This document shows positions 45,158 to 55,716 of a DNA stretch of 64,000 nt, in pieces. The position numbers were made by a program, and so were the translations under genes. This DNA comes from Corynebacterium glyciniphilum AJ 3170. GTDB lineage: Bacteria; Actinomycetota; Actinomycetes; Mycobacteriales; Mycobacteriaceae. Where the stretch lies: positions 62,001 to 126,000 of the forward strand of contig NZ_VDYZ01000009.1 of assembly GCF_007673095.1 (NCBI RefSeq). The letters run 5' to 3'. The notes beneath the pieces are model-generated. The model was not told the DNA's origin. It made no database searches and worked only from the letters and a program-made list of their open reading frames with translations. Positions within the stretch are counted from its first letter, which is position 1; every line of letters begins with the position of its first letter.

Positions 45158-45732
45158 GGGGCCCATCGTACGTCGGGAAGCACACGGATTCCCTCCGCCG
45201 TCCCTGACGCGCCCGCCTCCGGACCCTCGCAGGCGGTCAGCCATTCCCGGACGGGGCGACCGTCCAACACGGCGTGTGGGTCAGCGTCCAGCCAGGGCAC
45301 GAGGACGAACGGCCGCTGGTGGGCCCACGGGTGCGGCAGGATGAGTTCCTCACCCCACCGACCGTCACTGCGGATGCCGGCGTAGTCGATGATGTCGATG
45401 TCGAGGGTGCGTGGACCCCAGTGCCGGTCACGCACCCGACGCGCCACCTGCTCCAGGTCCTGGCAGTGTCGAAGCAGGGCCAACGGGTCGAGTGTGGTGC
45501 GGACGGTGAGGACGCAGTTACGGAACTCGTCCTGGTCGGTCACCCCCCACGGCGGGGTGGCGAACATCGCACTGGCGCTGACCGGGACGACCCCCTCAAC
45601 GGCCACGAGAGCGTCAGCGGCACGACGGATCTGCTCCTCGGGGCCGGACAGCGCACCCGGCAGGTTCGACCCGAAGGCCAGGACGGCCGGGACGGCCCGG
45701 TCAGCAGAATCCTCAGGGGTGTGGTCGGTCAT
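45154..45732 (-). CDS. folK: 2-amino-4-hydroxy-6-hydroxymethyldihydropteridine diphosphokinase
   Basis: Pyrophosphorylates hydroxymethyldihydropterin for folate synthesis, 192 residues. AFGSNLPGA opens the fold, and the family signature RHWGPRTLDIDII is intact, with the two catalytic Asp. HPWAHQRPFVLVPW follows. The start overlaps the folB stop (ATGA). A C-terminal tail of about 30 residues extends beyond the core. Confidence 0.93.
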   Translation of the reverse strand: MTDHTPEDSADRAVPAVLAFGSNLPGALSGPEEQIRRAADALVAVEGVVPVSASAMFATPPWGVTDQDEFRNCVLTVRTTLDPLALLRHCQDLEQVARRVRDRHWGPRTLDIDIIDYAGIRSDGRWGEELILPHPWAHQRPFVLVPWLDADPHAVLDGRPVREWLTACEGPEAGASGTAEGIRVLPDVRWAP

Positions 45733-46109
45733 GTCCTGGTCCCGGGGGTTTTACGTGACCGGCGGGCGACCACGCGGACATCGGAGAACGGATGGTGGAT
45801 CGGCGCATCCGGTTTGTGCACGGTGACTTCCACGGCGAGAACTCCCTCGACGTCGTTGATCTGGTCGGCGATCGACGCGGAGACCGTCTCGATCAGGTCC
45901 ATGCTCGGTCCGGAGACAATCCCCACGGCGATGTCGGCGAGATCGACGTAGGAGATCGTCCTGGCGATGTCATCGTCGGCGACGGCGGCGGTGAAGTCCG
46001 TCCAGACCACCAGGTCGACGATGAACTTCTGCCCCTGCTCCTTCTCGAAGTCGTAGACACCGTGGTAGCCGTAGACCTCCAGTCCGGTCAGCTCGATACG
46101 GTCAGCCAC
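45729..46109 (-). CDS. folB: Dihydroneopterin aldolase
   Basis: 126 residues. The catalytic YGYHGVYDFEKEQGQKF opens the protein; SYVDLADI and VHKPDAPI with the active-site Lys follow. The GTG at 46109 gives the conserved start ADRIELTGLEVYGYHG and overlaps the folP stop by 8 nt. Acts between FolE product and FolK. Confidence 0.92.
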   Translation of the reverse strand: MADRIELTGLEVYGYHGVYDFEKEQGQKFIVDLVVWTDFTAAVADDDIARTISYVDLADIAVGIVSGPSMDLIETVSASIADQINDVEGVLAVEVTVHKPDAPIHHPFSDVRVVARRSRKTPGTRT

Positions 46110-46992
46110 GGCGGGCCCTCCATCCTTCAGGTAAAGCCGGACCGCGGCCGGTGGCCACGGACCGTGCGACATCCACGGCGGCGCGGTTCGCGGCGACGCT
46201 GTGGACGCGGACGGCCCAGGCGCCGGACGCTGCGGCGAGGGCGCTCACCGCCGCGGTCGCATCATCGGCCGACTCGGGCGTGCCCGGTGCTCCGTCCGGT
46301 CCCGGACGCAGCGCGGTGAGGAATCTTTTCCGGCTCGCACCGATGAGCACACGGTATCCCAGCGTCATGTAGGAACGCATACCTGCCAGCAGCGCCCAGT
46401 TGTCGTCGGCGTTCTTGGCGAAGCCGAGACCGGGGTCCAGGATGATGCGGTCGGGGTCGATGCCGGCGTGCTCGGCGCGGGACGCCAGGGACGGCAACAG
46501 GTCACAGACGTCGGCGACGATGTCCCCTCCGTGGTCGGCACGTCCGGACGCGGACTCGAAGCGCTCCGCACGCCAGTGCATCAGGCAGTAGTCGACCCCG
46601 GAGTCCGCGACGGTGCGGTACATCGCGTCATCGGCCAGCCCGCCGGACACGTCGTTGACGATGTCGACCCCGGCCTCGATCGCCGCTGCAGCCGTCGACG
46701 CGCGCATCGTGTCGACGCTGGTGGTCACCCCTTCTGCGTGCAGTGCCCGAATGACGGGGACGACCCGCTCTGCCTCGAGTTCCGCCGGCACGCGCGTGGC
46801 GCCGGGCCGGGTCGACTCCCCACCGACGTCGATGATGTCCGCGCCGTCGGCGACCATGGCCCGGGCGTGCGTGAGAGCCCGGTCGGTGGTCGTCCACTCC
46901 CCTCCGTCGGAGAAGGAATCCTCGGTGACGTTGAGGATCCCCATCACTGCCGTCGTGGCCGTCGTCGCTGTCGTATCTGTCATGGCTGCCAT
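46102..46992 (-). CDS. folP: Dihydropteroate synthase
   Basis: Joins pterin pyrophosphate and para-aminobenzoate; the sulfonamide target. 296 residues. MGILNVTEDSFSDGG, the DVGGESTRPGA motif, DIVNDVSGG and the ASRKRFL site are all present. Two close starts exist (46992 and 46983); the second gives MTDTT. Fully conserved active-site loops point to the functional FolP1 type rather than the inactive paralogue. Confidence 0.93.
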   Translation of the reverse strand: MAAMTDTTATTATTAVMGILNVTEDSFSDGGEWTTTDRALTHARAMVADGADIIDVGGESTRPGATRVPAELEAERVVPVIRALHAEGVTTSVDTMRASTAAAAIEAGVDIVNDVSGGLADDAMYRTVADSGVDYCLMHWRAERFESASGRADHGGDIVADVCDLLPSLASRAEHAGIDPDRIILDPGLGFAKNADDNWALLAGMRSYMTLGYRVLIGASRKRFLTALRPGPDGAPGTPESADDATAAVSALAAASGAWAVRVHSVAANRAAVDVARSVATGRGPALPEGWRARRG

Positions 46993-47018
46993 CGCGGGGA
47001 TGCCGTCCTGCCCGCCGC

Positions 47019-47633
47019 TCAGCGACCGCGGATGAGGCTGAGTGCCTCGGCGCGGGAGCGGGCGTCCTCACGGAAACCGCCACGGACCGCCGATGTCACG
47101 GTGGAGGCGCCCGGCTTCCGGATGCCCCGCATCGCCATGCACAGGTGCTCGGCCTCGATGACGACGATGACGGCGTGCGCCTGGAGCCGCTCCGAGACAG
47201 CGTCGGCGATCTGGCTGGTCAGACGCTCCTGGACCTGGGGGCGCTTGGCGTAGCCGTCGGCCAGCCGCGCGAGTTTCGACAGACCGGTGACCGTCCCCGA
47301 CTCCCCGGGAATGTAGCCGATGTGGGCGTGTCCGTAGAACGGTACGAGATGGTGCTCGCAGGTGGAGTAGATCGGGATGTCCTTGACCAGGACGAGTTCG
47401 CGGTGGTCCTCGTTGAAGGCCTTGGCGAGTACCTCCGCCGGGTCCTCGTAGAGTCCACCGAAGGACTCACGGTACGCGCGGGCGACCCGCGCCGGAGTCT
47501 CCTGCAGCCCTTCCCGGTCCGGGTCCTCCCCCACGGCGAGCAGGAGTTCACGCACCGCAGCCTCGGCGCGCGCCTGGTCGAAGACCCGGCCGCCGTCGCG
47601 GCTGTTGTCACTGTCGGTCACAGAGTCGGTCAC
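47019..47633 (-). CDS. folE: GTP cyclohydrolase I
   Basis: First step of folate synthesis, 204 residues. Zinc ligands lie in [11 protein letters not shown] and [22 protein letters not shown] substrate loop ([26 protein letters not shown]) is intact. The GTG start follows the ftsH stop by 9 nt. The second gene, ATG-lacking alternatives inside the polar N-terminus, are less likely. Confidence 0.94.
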   Translation of the reverse strand: MTDSVTDSDNSRDGGRVFDQARAEAAVRELLLAVGEDPDREGLQETPARVARAYRESFGGLYEDPAEVLAKAFNEDHRELVLVKDIPIYSTCEHHLVPFYGHAHIGYIPGESGTVTGLSKLARLADGYAKRPQVQERLTSQIADAVSERLQAHAVIVVIEAEHLCMAMRGIRKPGASTVTSAVRGGFREDARSRAEALSLIRGR

Positions 47634-47642
47634 GGTGTCAGA

Positions 47643-49997
47643 TCAGTCTTTCTCATCGGAGTCGTCAGGGCGGTGATGACGTCCACCGTCATGCTGGCCG
47701 CTGTTCTGGGCCCTCAGGTTACGCGTCGGCGCGTCGTCGCTTGTCCACGGGTTGTCCGGTTGTTCACTGTCCGGGAGCCGGAAACCACGCAACGGCTGGT
47801 CCCCGGCGCTCTCGGCACTCTCAGCCTCGCCGGACGTTCCGTAGCTGCTTTCACCGGGATGCCGGCCCGGTTCATCCGGATTCACCCGGTCCTGGCCGCC
47901 CCACAGGTGGTCGGGGTGTGACTGCCCGCTCCACCGCCCGGGGGTGCGCGGTGCCTGCGGGTGGTCCTGCTTCTGCTCCAGTTCATCGGCCTGCTGGCGT
48001 CGGCGCCGCTCGATGCGGGCCTTGCGCGCCTCGGAGAAGAAGTCGTTGCGGGCGGGAAGTTCCTCGCCCCGCTCGCGCGCCAGCTCGGTGGGTGTCTTCA
48101 CCGGCTCGCGGAAGTCCTTCGGGTGGTCGATGTCCTGGTTCGGGAAGATGTCGCTGACCTCGACCGGTTCCATGTCCTCGAAGATCGCCTCGAGGTCCGG
48201 ACGGCGCAGCGTCTCCTTCTCCAGCAGCTTCTCGGCGAGACGGTCGAGGTAGTCGCGGTTGTCCCGCAGGATCCGGTAGGCCACCCCGTGTGCCTTCTCG
48301 ATGAGCATACGGACCTGGTCGTCGATGGTCGCCGCCACAGCAGGCGAGTACTCCAGGGAGCCCTGCCCGCCCCTCCCGACGAAGGGGTCGCCCTGTTCCT
48401 CGCCGTACTTCACCGCACCGAGCTCCGGGCTCATGCCGTACTCGGTGACCATGGAGCGGGCGATCTTCGTCGCCTGCTCGATGTCGGCGGAGGCACCGGT
48501 GGTCGGCGATCCGAAGACGAGTTCCTCGGCTGAGCGGCCACCCATGGCGAAGACCAGGCGCGCGAAAAGTTCCGACCGGTTGTACATGCCCTTGTCGTCC
48601 TCCGGGACGGCCATCGCGTGACCGCCGGTACGGCCGCGGGCGAGGATGGTGACCTTGTAGACCCGCTCGATGTCCTTGATGCCCCAGGCGGCGAGGGTGT
48701 GACCGCCCTCGTGGTAGGCGGTGACCTTCTTCTCATGCTCCGAGATGATCTTGGTGCTGCGTCGCGGACCACCGATGACCCGGTCGGTCGCCTCCTCGAG
48801 CGCATCACCGGTGATGACGTTCCCGTCCACGCGGGCTGTCAGCAGCGCCGCCTCGTTCAGGACGTTGGCCAGGTCCGCACCGGACATACCCACCGTGCGC
48901 TTCGCCAGGGAGTTCAGGTCCACGTCCGGAGCCAGGGGCTTGCCCTCGGAGTGCACGCGCAGGATCTGCTCACGTCCGGCGATGTCGGGGTTGCTGACGG
49001 GAATCTGACGGTCGAACCGCCCCGGTCGCAGCAACGCCGGGTCGAGGATGTCCGGACGGTTCGTCGCAGCCATCAGGATGACGTTCTCCCGGTCGCTGAA
49101 ACCGTCCATCTCCACGAGCAGCTGGTTGAGTGTCTGCTCGCGCTCGTCATGGCCGCCGCCCATGCCGGCACCACGCTGGCGGCCCACCGCGTCGATCTCG
49201 TCGACGAAGATGATGCAGGGGCTGTTCTCCTTGGCGGTCTTGAACAGGTCACGCACCCGGGAGGCGCCCACGCCGACGAACATCTCGACGAAGTCCGAAC
49301 CGGAGATCGTGTAGAAGGGCACCCCGGCCTCGCCGGCCACCGCGCGGGCCAGAAGGGTCTTGCCCGTGCCGGGAGGCCCGTAGAGCAGGACGCCGCGGGG
49401 GATCTTCGCCCCGAGGTGCTCGTAGCGCTCCGGATTCTGCAGGAAGTCACGGATCTCGTCGAGCTCCTCGACCGCCTCGTCCGCACCCGCGACATTGTCG
49501 AAGGTGGTGTCCGGGTTGTCGACGTTGAGTTCCTTGGCCTTCGACTTGCCGATATTGAACGCCCCACCCGGGCCGCCCTGCATCCTCGTGAGGAAGAACA
49601 GCAGCAGGCCACCGATCAGCAGGATCGGCAGCAGCATGACCAGCAGGGAGCCGAGGATGCTGTCCTGGGTGACGTTGGTGGTGTAACTGTCGGCGTCCGA
49701 CGCCTCGACGCGGTCGAAGACGGTGTCGGCGGCCCGCGCAGGGTACTGGGCGGTGACCTGGTCGATCCCGTCCTTGCCGTCGACACTGATGTCGTTGCGC
49801 AGCGTCATCTGCAACTGCTGCTCACGGTCGTTGATCTGCACCTCGGCGACATTGTTGTCGTCGAACTGCTGCATGGCCACTGACGTGTCGACGTCGTCGT
49901 AACCGCGGGTGGAGTCGGTGAGGACACCGAAAGCGTAGATGACGACGAGAACCGCGGCGGCGATGGCGGCGATCCTCAGAACCCTCTTCTTGTTCAT
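47643..49997 (-). CDS. ftsH: ATP-dependent zinc metalloprotease FtsH
   Basis: 784-residue membrane AAA+ protease. Two helices (about 7-27 and 112-134) enclose an extracytoplasmic domain. The AAA+ module has Walker A GPPGTGKT, Walker [10 protein letters not shown] and the SRH ([19 protein letters not shown]). The zinc site is HEGGH with the downstream Asp. A hydrophilic C-terminal extension of about 150 residues, rich in Arg, Gln, Asp and His, follows, as in other actinobacteria. The ATG at 49997 gives [10 protein letters not shown]; the frame upstream overlaps hpt. Same direction as folE. Confidence 0.94.
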   Translation of the reverse strand: MNKKRVLRIAAIAAAVLVVIYAFGVLTDSTRGYDDVDTSVAMQQFDDNNVAEVQINDREQQLQMTLRNDISVDGKDGIDQVTAQYPARAADTVFDRVEASDADSYTTNVTQDSILGSLLVMLLPILLIGGLLLFFLTRMQGGPGGAFNIGKSKAKELNVDNPDTTFDNVAGADEAVEELDEIRDFLQNPERYEHLGAKIPRGVLLYGPPGTGKTLLARAVAGEAGVPFYTISGSDFVEMFVGVGASRVRDLFKTAKENSPCIIFVDEIDAVGRQRGAGMGGGHDEREQTLNQLLVEMDGFSDRENVILMAATNRPDILDPALLRPGRFDRQIPVSNPDIAGREQILRVHSEGKPLAPDVDLNSLAKRTVGMSGADLANVLNEAALLTARVDGNVITGDALEEATDRVIGGPRRSTKIISEHEKKVTAYHEGGHTLAAWGIKDIERVYKVTILARGRTGGHAMAVPEDDKGMYNRSELFARLVFAMGGRSAEELVFGSPTTGASADIEQATKIARSMVTEYGMSPELGAVKYGEEQGDPFVGRGGQGSLEYSPAVAATIDDQVRMLIEKAHGVAYRILRDNRDYLDRLAEKLLEKETLRRPDLEAIFEDMEPVEVSDIFPNQDIDHPKDFREPVKTPTELARERGEELPARNDFFSEARKARIERRRRQQADELEQKQDHPQAPRTPGRWSGQSHPDHLWGGQDRVNPDEPGRHPGESSYGTSGEAESAESAGDQPLRGFRLPDSEQPDNPWTSDDAPTRNLRAQNSGQHDGGRHHRPDDSDEKD

Positions 49998-50035
49998 AGT
50001 CCCACTAGCGTATCGCAGGACCGGACATACCGTTC

Positions 50036-50614
50036 CTAGCTGTACACGCTGGGGCGCAGCGTCCCGACCCACGGCAGGTCACGGTAACGCTCCGCGTAGT
50101 CCAGGCCGTAACCGACCACGAAATCGCTGGGGATGTCGAACCCGATGTCGGTCGTCTCCACGTCACGCTCCACCGCATCGGGCTTACGCAGCAGGGTGAC
50201 CACCTCGAGGCTCTTGGGGCCCCGTCCCTTCAGGTGGTCCACCAACCAGTGCAGGGTGATGCCGGACTCGATGATGTCCTCGAGAATGATCACGTTCCGA
50301 CCGGCGATGTCGCGGGTCAGGTCCATGCGGATCTCCACGGTGCCGGAGGACTCCGCCGACTGACCGTAGGTGGACAGGGCCATGAACTCCATCTGCGTGG
50401 GAATGTCCATCGCCCGGGCGAAGTCCGCGATGAAGTAGGTCGCCCCCTTGAGCACACAGAGCAGGATCGTGTCCTCGTCCTCACCCCGGTAGCGGTCGCT
50501 GGCGGCCTTCGCCATCTCGGCGATCCGGGCGTGGAGTGTGGCTTCGTCGACGAGAACACCCTCGACGTCGTCGTGGTAACAGTTGTCGGGTACGTCGGCG
50601 CTCTTGGCGATCAT
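50036..50614 (-). CDS. hpt: Hypoxanthine phosphoribosyltransferase
   Basis: Purine salvage enzyme, 192 residues. The PRPP-binding loop is [14 protein letters not shown], and the hood and C-terminal motifs ([17 protein letters not shown]) follow. The ATG at 50614 overlaps the tilS stop by one base (TGATG), the coupling widely seen for tilS-hpt. Ends 38 nt before ftsH. Confidence 0.93.
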   Translation of the reverse strand: MIAKSADVPDNCYHDDVEGVLVDEATLHARIAEMAKAASDRYRGEDEDTILLCVLKGATYFIADFARAMDIPTQMEFMALSTYGQSAESSGTVEIRMDLTRDIAGRNVIILEDIIESGITLHWLVDHLKGRGPKSLEVVTLLRKPDAVERDVETTDIGFDIPSDFVVGYGLDYAERYRDLPWVGTLRPSVYS

Positions 50615-51672
50615 CACGGGGTCCTGTCCTCTTGCTCTAGTACTAGCTGACTGCCGGTGGTCGTCCGACGGCGACGCACCACCAGTCGACGGGTGCCTCC
50701 CATTGTAGAGGTCCGGGACAGTGCCGACGGCGACCCGGTCTCCGGATACGGCACCGCGACGGCCCCCTGCCCGTGCCAGTCGGCGACCAGAGCGTCCAGC
50801 GCCTCCAGATGCCGCGAGGTCAACGGCCCCACCCGCGACCCCAACCACCGACGCAGGACGCGTCGACGCAGGGGACCGGGATGCTCGACGAGTACGCCGA
50901 CCGGGAGAACTGCCGAATCACTCCCGCCGACCGCGGACAGCACCCGTCGTGCCTGGTCGTCGAGCAGGTCAGCGTCCTCCCGGAGCAGCCGGGCCGAGCG
51001 CGCCAGCGCGTCACCGACATGCTCACCGAGGATCTCCCGCGCCAGGGGCAGCAGCTCGTTGCGGACCCGCGAACGCAGCACGGTGGCACTGGCGTTGTGC
51101 GGGTCGTGCCAGACGTCGATTCCGAGCTCGGCACAGCTGCCGAGGGTGTCGGCGCGGGTCGCGTGAAGCAGCGGACGTCCGAGCCACCCGGCTCCCGCCG
51201 AGACAACGGGGTGGTCACCGGCGACCTCCCGCAACCCGGCGAGGCTCCCCGTCCCCGACCCCCGCGCCAGCGCCAGCAGCAGCCCCTCAGCGTCATCGTC
51301 GGCGGTGTGTGCCACGAGGACGGGACGTCCTGCCGCGCACTCCCCCAACGCGCGGTACCGTGCGTCCCGGGCGGCCGCCTCCCCCGGACCTGTGACCTGT
51401 ACCCGCACTGTCCGTGCCGTCGCCCCCAGCGCCCTGCAGGTCCGCGCCGCCTCGCGGGCCACCTGGGCAGAACCGTCCTGCAGGCCGTGGTCGACGGTCA
51501 CGGTGGTCACGTCGAGCCCCGTATGCACACACGCCGCGGCCAGTGCCAGCGAGTCCCCTCCGCCCGACACTCCGCAGACGACGGCGTCTCCCCGGGACAG
51601 GCACGGAGCGTGTGCCGAGAGGAAACGCCGCAGGCTGTGACGGACCTCGAGGGTGTGGGGCGTGTCAATCAT
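50614..51672 (-). CDS. tilS: tRNA(Ile)-lysidine synthetase
   Basis: Modifies the wobble C of the AUA-reading tRNA-Ile, 352 residues. The PP-loop SGGGDS (36-41) is intact; VDHGLQDGSA, HTADDDAEGLLLALARGSG and the RNELLPL region match the family. In HTADDDAE the common HxxDDQAET is altered (Gln to Asp), which is tolerable. Actinobacterial members lack the large C-terminal domain, as here. Confidence 0.9.
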   Translation of the reverse strand: MIDTPHTLEVRHSLRRFLSAHAPCLSRGDAVVCGVSGGGDSLALAAACVHTGLDVTTVTVDHGLQDGSAQVAREAARTCRALGATARTVRVQVTGPGEAAARDARYRALGECAAGRPVLVAHTADDDAEGLLLALARGSGTGSLAGLREVAGDHPVVSAGAGWLGRPLLHATRADTLGSCAELGIDVWHDPHNASATVLRSRVRNELLPLAREILGEHVGDALARSARLLREDADLLDDQARRVLSAVGGSDSAVLPVGVLVEHPGPLRRRVLRRWLGSRVGPLTSRHLEALDALVADWHGQGAVAVPYPETGSPSALSRTSTMGGTRRLVVRRRRTTTGSQLVLEQEDRTP

Positions 51673-51687
51673 GCGCCGCTCTCCGGC

Positions 51688-53037
51688 TCATGTCGCCGAA
51701 CGCAGGGCGGCCGCGAGCCGGTCCAACGCCGCCCGGCCCTCGTCGGCATCCGAGCCGTTCGACAGGAACGCGAAACTCAGGGTCCGGCCCGACTCGGTGG
51801 TCACCGTGCCCGCCAACGTGTTCACCCCGTCCAGGGTTCCGGTCTTCGCACGCACCCACCCGGCGCCACCGGTGGCACCGGAGCCGTCTCCGTACCGGTC
51901 GAGCAGGGTGCCGTTACCCGCGGCGACGGGTAGTCCGTCCAGCATCACCCGCAGATCGTCGTCCGTCCCGGCGGCCGTGATGATGCCGTCGAGGATGCGG
52001 GCGTTGAGCCGGTTGCTCTCGCTCATCCCGGAGTTGTCCCGCAACACCACCTTGCTGACGTCCAGCCCCTCCTCCGTCAATGCCGCGAGGGTCGCTTTCG
52101 TCGCCCCGTCGAACGTCGGATCCTCGCCACGCGCCTGCGCGACCTCCCGACCGACCGCCTCAGCGAGCAGGTTGTCACTGTGCAGGAGCATGTCGCGGAT
52201 TCGCGTGCTCAGTGTCGCGGAGTACACCGTCGCCAGTGCCGACTCGTCGCTGACGTCGACTGCGCTGTCGGTCACCGAGACTGTCGCCCCGTCGGCCCCC
52301 AGCGCCGACGCCAGAGCATCGCCCACGTCAGAGGCCGGGGTCGTCGACCGCGGCGAGTAGGAGTCCGTGGGATCCAACCGCCCGGCGTCGAGCATCACCG
52401 CCGACAGCGGGGCCACGTTGCCGGCACCGATGTCGTCACGCGACCAGGTCCTGTTGAACAGCGACCCGGCGCGCGCCGAATTATCCACGACGATCTCGGT
52501 GATATCGGTGCCGCCCAACGCATCGGTGACCTGTGTAGCAAGGTCATCGATATTGGCCGGGGACGTGAAGAAGCCCGACCCCTCGGACCGTTCGAGGGTG
52601 ATGTCCCCGTCGCCCTTCAGGACGATCTGGCCCGGCTTCGCCCCCGGGTACACCGTTGTCGCGACCCGTTCGTCCTCATCAAGGGTGACGAGGGCTGCGG
52701 TCGCCGTCGCCAGCTTCGTGGCGGAGGCGGGCACCAGCATGGTGTCCGGGTTCTCCGACCACACCTCCTCGCCTGTGGCGATGTCCGTGACGTGCCCGGA
52801 CAACCGTCCCAAGGCGGGATCAGACGCCGGCCTCGCGAGCTCGTCGCTGACGTCCGGAGCGGGGCCGTCCGTCTGTGCCGGTGCCAGGACGGGCGACGGC
52901 TCGGGCAACGGTTGCGCATCCGCCACGGTGTAGGCGTTGCGCTGGTGGATCACCAGCGCGGCAACCACCACCACGATGACGGCCACGAGGAAAGCCAGGA
53001 TGCCGTACAACCAACGGCGCGAGGCGGACTTGCTCAT
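51688..53037 (-). CDS. dacB: D-alanyl-D-alanine carboxypeptidase/endopeptidase (PBP4, DacB)
   Basis: 449-residue class C-type penicillin-binding protein. An N-terminal membrane anchor (YGILAFLVAVIVVVVAALVIH) precedes a Pro/Ala linker. The active-site triad motifs are SATK (nucleophile Ser), SDN and KTGT. It trims peptidoglycan stems outside the membrane. The ATG at 53037 gives MSKSASRRW; an ATG at 53076 would add 13 residues. It begins the long leftward operon and lies 15 nt before tilS. Confidence 0.9.
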   Translation of the reverse strand: MSKSASRRWLYGILAFLVAVIVVVVAALVIHQRNAYTVADAQPLPEPSPVLAPAQTDGPAPDVSDELARPASDPALGRLSGHVTDIATGEEVWSENPDTMLVPASATKLATATAALVTLDEDERVATTVYPGAKPGQIVLKGDGDITLERSEGSGFFTSPANIDDLATQVTDALGGTDITEIVVDNSARAGSLFNRTWSRDDIGAGNVAPLSAVMLDAGRLDPTDSYSPRSTTPASDVGDALASALGADGATVSVTDSAVDVSDESALATVYSATLSTRIRDMLLHSDNLLAEAVGREVAQARGEDPTFDGATKATLAALTEEGLDVSKVVLRDNSGMSESNRLNARILDGIITAAGTDDDLRVMLDGLPVAAGNGTLLDRYGDGSGATGGAGWVRAKTGTLDGVNTLAGTVTTESGRTLSFAFLSNGSDADEGRAALDRLAAALRSAT

Positions 53038-53196
53038 CGGGGCATCGATGCCTTCCTGCGAGGGAGCTGAATGCATGTAGGACCACACCAGAGTATCCGA
53101 CGACCAGAGGAGTACCGAAGGACCGTCCGGTCCGTCCCCGGAGGTTCCCCTGTATTCTCCTGCGCCGACCGGGTGACGGACCGTAGTGTCAGAACC

Positions 53197-53661
53197 ATGA
53201 CGACCGAGCTGCTCACCACCACCCGCACGATCAACGCCACCCCCGAGAAGGTCTGGGCCGTTGTCTCCGACCTCACGGCCATGGGCGACCGCAGCCCCCA
53301 GTGCAAGAAGATGTTGGTCCTGGGCGGCACCCCCGGAGTCGGTACTACCACGCTGAACCTGAACCGCCGCGGCGTCCTGTTCTGGCCCACCTGGTCGAAG
53401 ATCACCCGATGGTCGCCGAATGACGGTCTCGAGTGGCGCGTCCCCATCAACGGCTCGAGGTGGCGGTTCGAACTCACCGACAACGGCGACGGCACCACCG
53501 AGCTCACCGAGTCGCGCATCGTCGACGGTGACACATCCCTGATCTCGCGCGCCATGGTCGCGACCGCCCTGGGCGGAAACGAGACGTTCGAATCCGAGTT
53601 GAAGACGGGGATGGACCGGACCCTGGCGGCAATCGCCGACTCCGCTGAGCGGGCAGGGTAA
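53197..53661 (+). CDS. SRPBCC-family protein
   Basis: 154 residues with the START/Bet v 1-like fold: [18 protein letters not shown] opens the domain, then alternating strands ([34 protein letters not shown]) and a C-terminal long helix ([21 protein letters not shown]). These proteins bind hydrophobic ligands in a central cavity. It is divergent from dacB and 11 nt upstream of ppa, probably co-transcribed. The ligand is unknown. Confidence 0.8.
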   Translation: MTTELLTTTRTINATPEKVWAVVSDLTAMGDRSPQCKKMLVLGGTPGVGTTTLNLNRRGVLFWPTWSKITRWSPNDGLEWRVPINGSRWRFELTDNGDGTTELTESRIVDGDTSLISRAMVATALGGNETFESELKTGMDRTLAAIADSAERAG

Positions 53662-53672
53662 ACTCACGACCC

Positions 53673-54146
53673 ATGAGCATCGAAGTCACCATCGAAATCC
53701 CCAAGGGTTCCCGCAACAAGTACGAGGTCGACCACAAGACCGGCAAGGTCTACCTGGACCGTTACCTCTTCACCCCGATGGCCTACCCGGCGGACTACGG
53801 GTTCATCGACGAGACCCTCGGCGAGGACGGCGACCCGTTGGACGCCCTGGTGATCCTGCCGGAGTCCGTCTTCCCGGGTGTCATCGTCGAGGCCCGCCCG
53901 GTCGGTGTCTTCAAGATGACCGACGAGGCCGGCGGCGACGACAAGCTGCTCTGCGTCGTCGACGACGTGCGCTACGAGAAGTTCCAGGACATCAACGACA
54001 TCGCCCAGGACGTCAAGGACGAGATCGAGCACTTCTTCGTCCACTACAAGGACCTGGAGCCCGGCAAGGAAGTCAACGGCTCCGGCTGGGGCGACAAAGC
54101 CGAGGCCGAGCGGATCCTCGCCGAGGCCGTGGAGCGCCACAAGTAG
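53673..54146 (+). CDS. ppa: Inorganic pyrophosphatase
   Basis: Soluble family I enzyme, 157 residues. The signature [11 protein letters not shown] carries the metal-binding Asp residues; [17 protein letters not shown] and YPADYGF are also conserved. Complete and normal for actinobacteria. It is the last conserved gene before the palindrome-bounded unit. Confidence 0.95.
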   Translation: MSIEVTIEIPKGSRNKYEVDHKTGKVYLDRYLFTPMAYPADYGFIDETLGEDGDPLDALVILPESVFPGVIVEARPVGVFKMTDEAGGDDKLLCVVDDVRYEKFQDINDIAQDVKDEIEHFFVHYKDLEPGKEVNGSGWGDKAEAERILAEAVERHK

Positions 54147-54170
54147 GACAGGCGGGGACCGCAAGCACGT

Positions 54171-54214
54171 TTTATGACTCTTTATGAGTCGGGCAACTCA
54201 TGAAGAGTCATAAA
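54171..54214. repeat. Left copy of the 44-bp palindrome
   Basis: Arm TTTATGACTCTTTATGAGT (54171-54189), centre CGGGCA, and a complementary arm (54196-54214) with one mismatch. Flanking bases CGT/ACG extend the pairing to 22 positions. A second copy (56394-56437) lies in inverted orientation at the other end of the ATPase gene, 43 of 44 bases identical. It ends 19 nt before the ATPase ATG. A TANNNT -10 (TAGTCT, 54221-54226) sits 7 nt from that ATG, so the right arm would overlap the -35. Confidence 0.9.
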
Positions 54215-54707
54215 ACGCAGTAGTCTCGGAGGTATGCAGCCGAGCCCCTTCACCCCAAGTTCCGTGAGTACGAGCGTGCCGGGACGACAGAAGAACATCG
54301 AGGACTTCCACCAGCAGCTCGCCTATACGTCACAGTTCCGCAAGCTGGGTGGCCAGATCAACGTCACCGTCGGCCCCCGGGGTATCGGCAAGACAAGTCT
54401 GCTTCGTTACCTGCAGACCACCGTTGGGACGGCAGGTTTCCAGACCGTGTGAGTCACCGCAGGCGACGGCCCGTTCCTCCAGTCGCTGAGTGAGTCCATC
54501 GACCGTTTGTCCTCCACGTGGCAGGAGGCGCTGCGTAAGCAACTCTCCGGGTTACTGCGTAGACTGTCTGTCACCATCGGCGGTATCGGTGTGACGGTCT
54601 CGTCCGATCCGTCTTCCGCGGCCACCCCTGCGAGTACCGGACGCGCACTTCAGGATGTCATTACCGCCGCGACCGACGGGTCGTAGACAACGGAGCGTCC
54701 GGGCTAG

Positions 54708-55716
54708 GTCCTGTTACGAAAGTCGTTGTTCTCAGCGTCGGCGTGTCTGACCACCACAAAGAAGGTTCCCCCATTCACGATTGTTGGTGTCGAATCAGCA
54801 ACGTGAACAAGGAAACCTTCCATGGACACCCTACCCGCCAGCGCCAGACACGATCTCACCGACGACCAGTGGAACCTCCTGAAACCACTCCTGCCAGCAC
54901 AACGGCACCTCGGCCGACCCCAGCACTGGTGTCGACGGCCACTGATCAACGGCATCTTGTTCCGGGTACGCACCGGTGTCCCGTGGCGTGATCTCCCCGA
55001 ACGCTACGGCCCCTGGTGGCGGGTCTACGACCTGTTCACCTGCTACCAACGCAGTGGTGTCTGGTCGAAGATTCACACCCAGCTACTGTCGCAAGCACAT
55101 CAGAATGACCGACTGTCGTGGGAGTTCAGCGTGGACTGACACCACCAGTCGAGGACACGTTCATGCCACTGGAGCTCGTCACGACAGTCACCACCGCCAC
55201 CGTGATGAGCCCACTGATCACTGTTTCGGTCGGTCCCGGGGTGGGTGGTCAACGAAGATCCACCTCGCCGTCGATGCCGGAGTGGGTCCGGTCTCCTGCG
55301 TGCTGACCCCGGGGCAGGCCGGCGACGCCCCGCAGATGCCAGAGGTGCTTAACCGTGTCCGGGTACCGACACCGGGGCCCGGCAGACCCTGCACCACGCC
55401 GTCACAGGTGTTGGCTGACAAGGCGTACTCGTCGCGCAGAAACCGCAGCTACCTGCGGGGCAGAGGAATCGCCGCGATGATTTCGCAACCTGTTGACCAG
55501 GTAGGGCACCGTCTACGCCGCGGCTCTGCCGGTGGGCGGCCGCCCGCATTCGATCCGGAGGTCTACGCCCGCCGCAATGTCGTTGAGCGTTGCATCGGGT
55601 TCCTCAAGCACAATCGGGGGTGTGCGATGCGGTTCGACAAGTTGGCTGTGCAGTTCTACGCCTCAGTGCAGGTCGGTTGTATCCGGCAGTGGCTGAAACG
55701 ACTTTCGTAACAGGAC
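54708..55716 (+). mobile_element. IS5-family (IS427-type) insertion sequence, 1009 bp
   Basis: Perfect 20-bp terminal inverted repeats (54708-54727 and 55697-55716, beginning GTCCTGTTACGAAAG) bound the element. CTAG is duplicated on both sides (54704-54707 and 55717-55720). Inside is a DDE transposase in two frames. The insertion split the ATPase pseudogene. The intact ends and duplication indicate a fairly recent event. Confidence 0.92.
54822..55710 (+). pseudogene. IS5-type DDE transposase in two frames
   Basis: The first frame (54822-55139) opens MDTLPASARHDLTDDQWNLL and ends SVD then TGA. The second frame continues at TTSRGHVHATG and runs to 55710. The first catalytic Asp lies at the junction, the second in VLADKAYSSRRNRSYLRG, and the Glu in RNVVERCIGFLKHNR. 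The frame change is +1. Removing TGAC at the junction would restore the family pattern VDTTSRGH, so a 4-nt insertion is likely; programmed frameshifting in IS427 elements is the alternative. Confidence 0.8.

Noticed and set aside
48618..49883. 421-codon plus-strand frame antisense to ftsH
   Set aside because: FtsH is unambiguous on the minus strand and the antisense product has no recognisable domain.
54168..54217. Left palindrome as a simple terminator of ppa
   Set aside because: It lacks a T-tract, recurs inverted at 56394-56437, and overlaps the predicted promoter of the ATPase gene.
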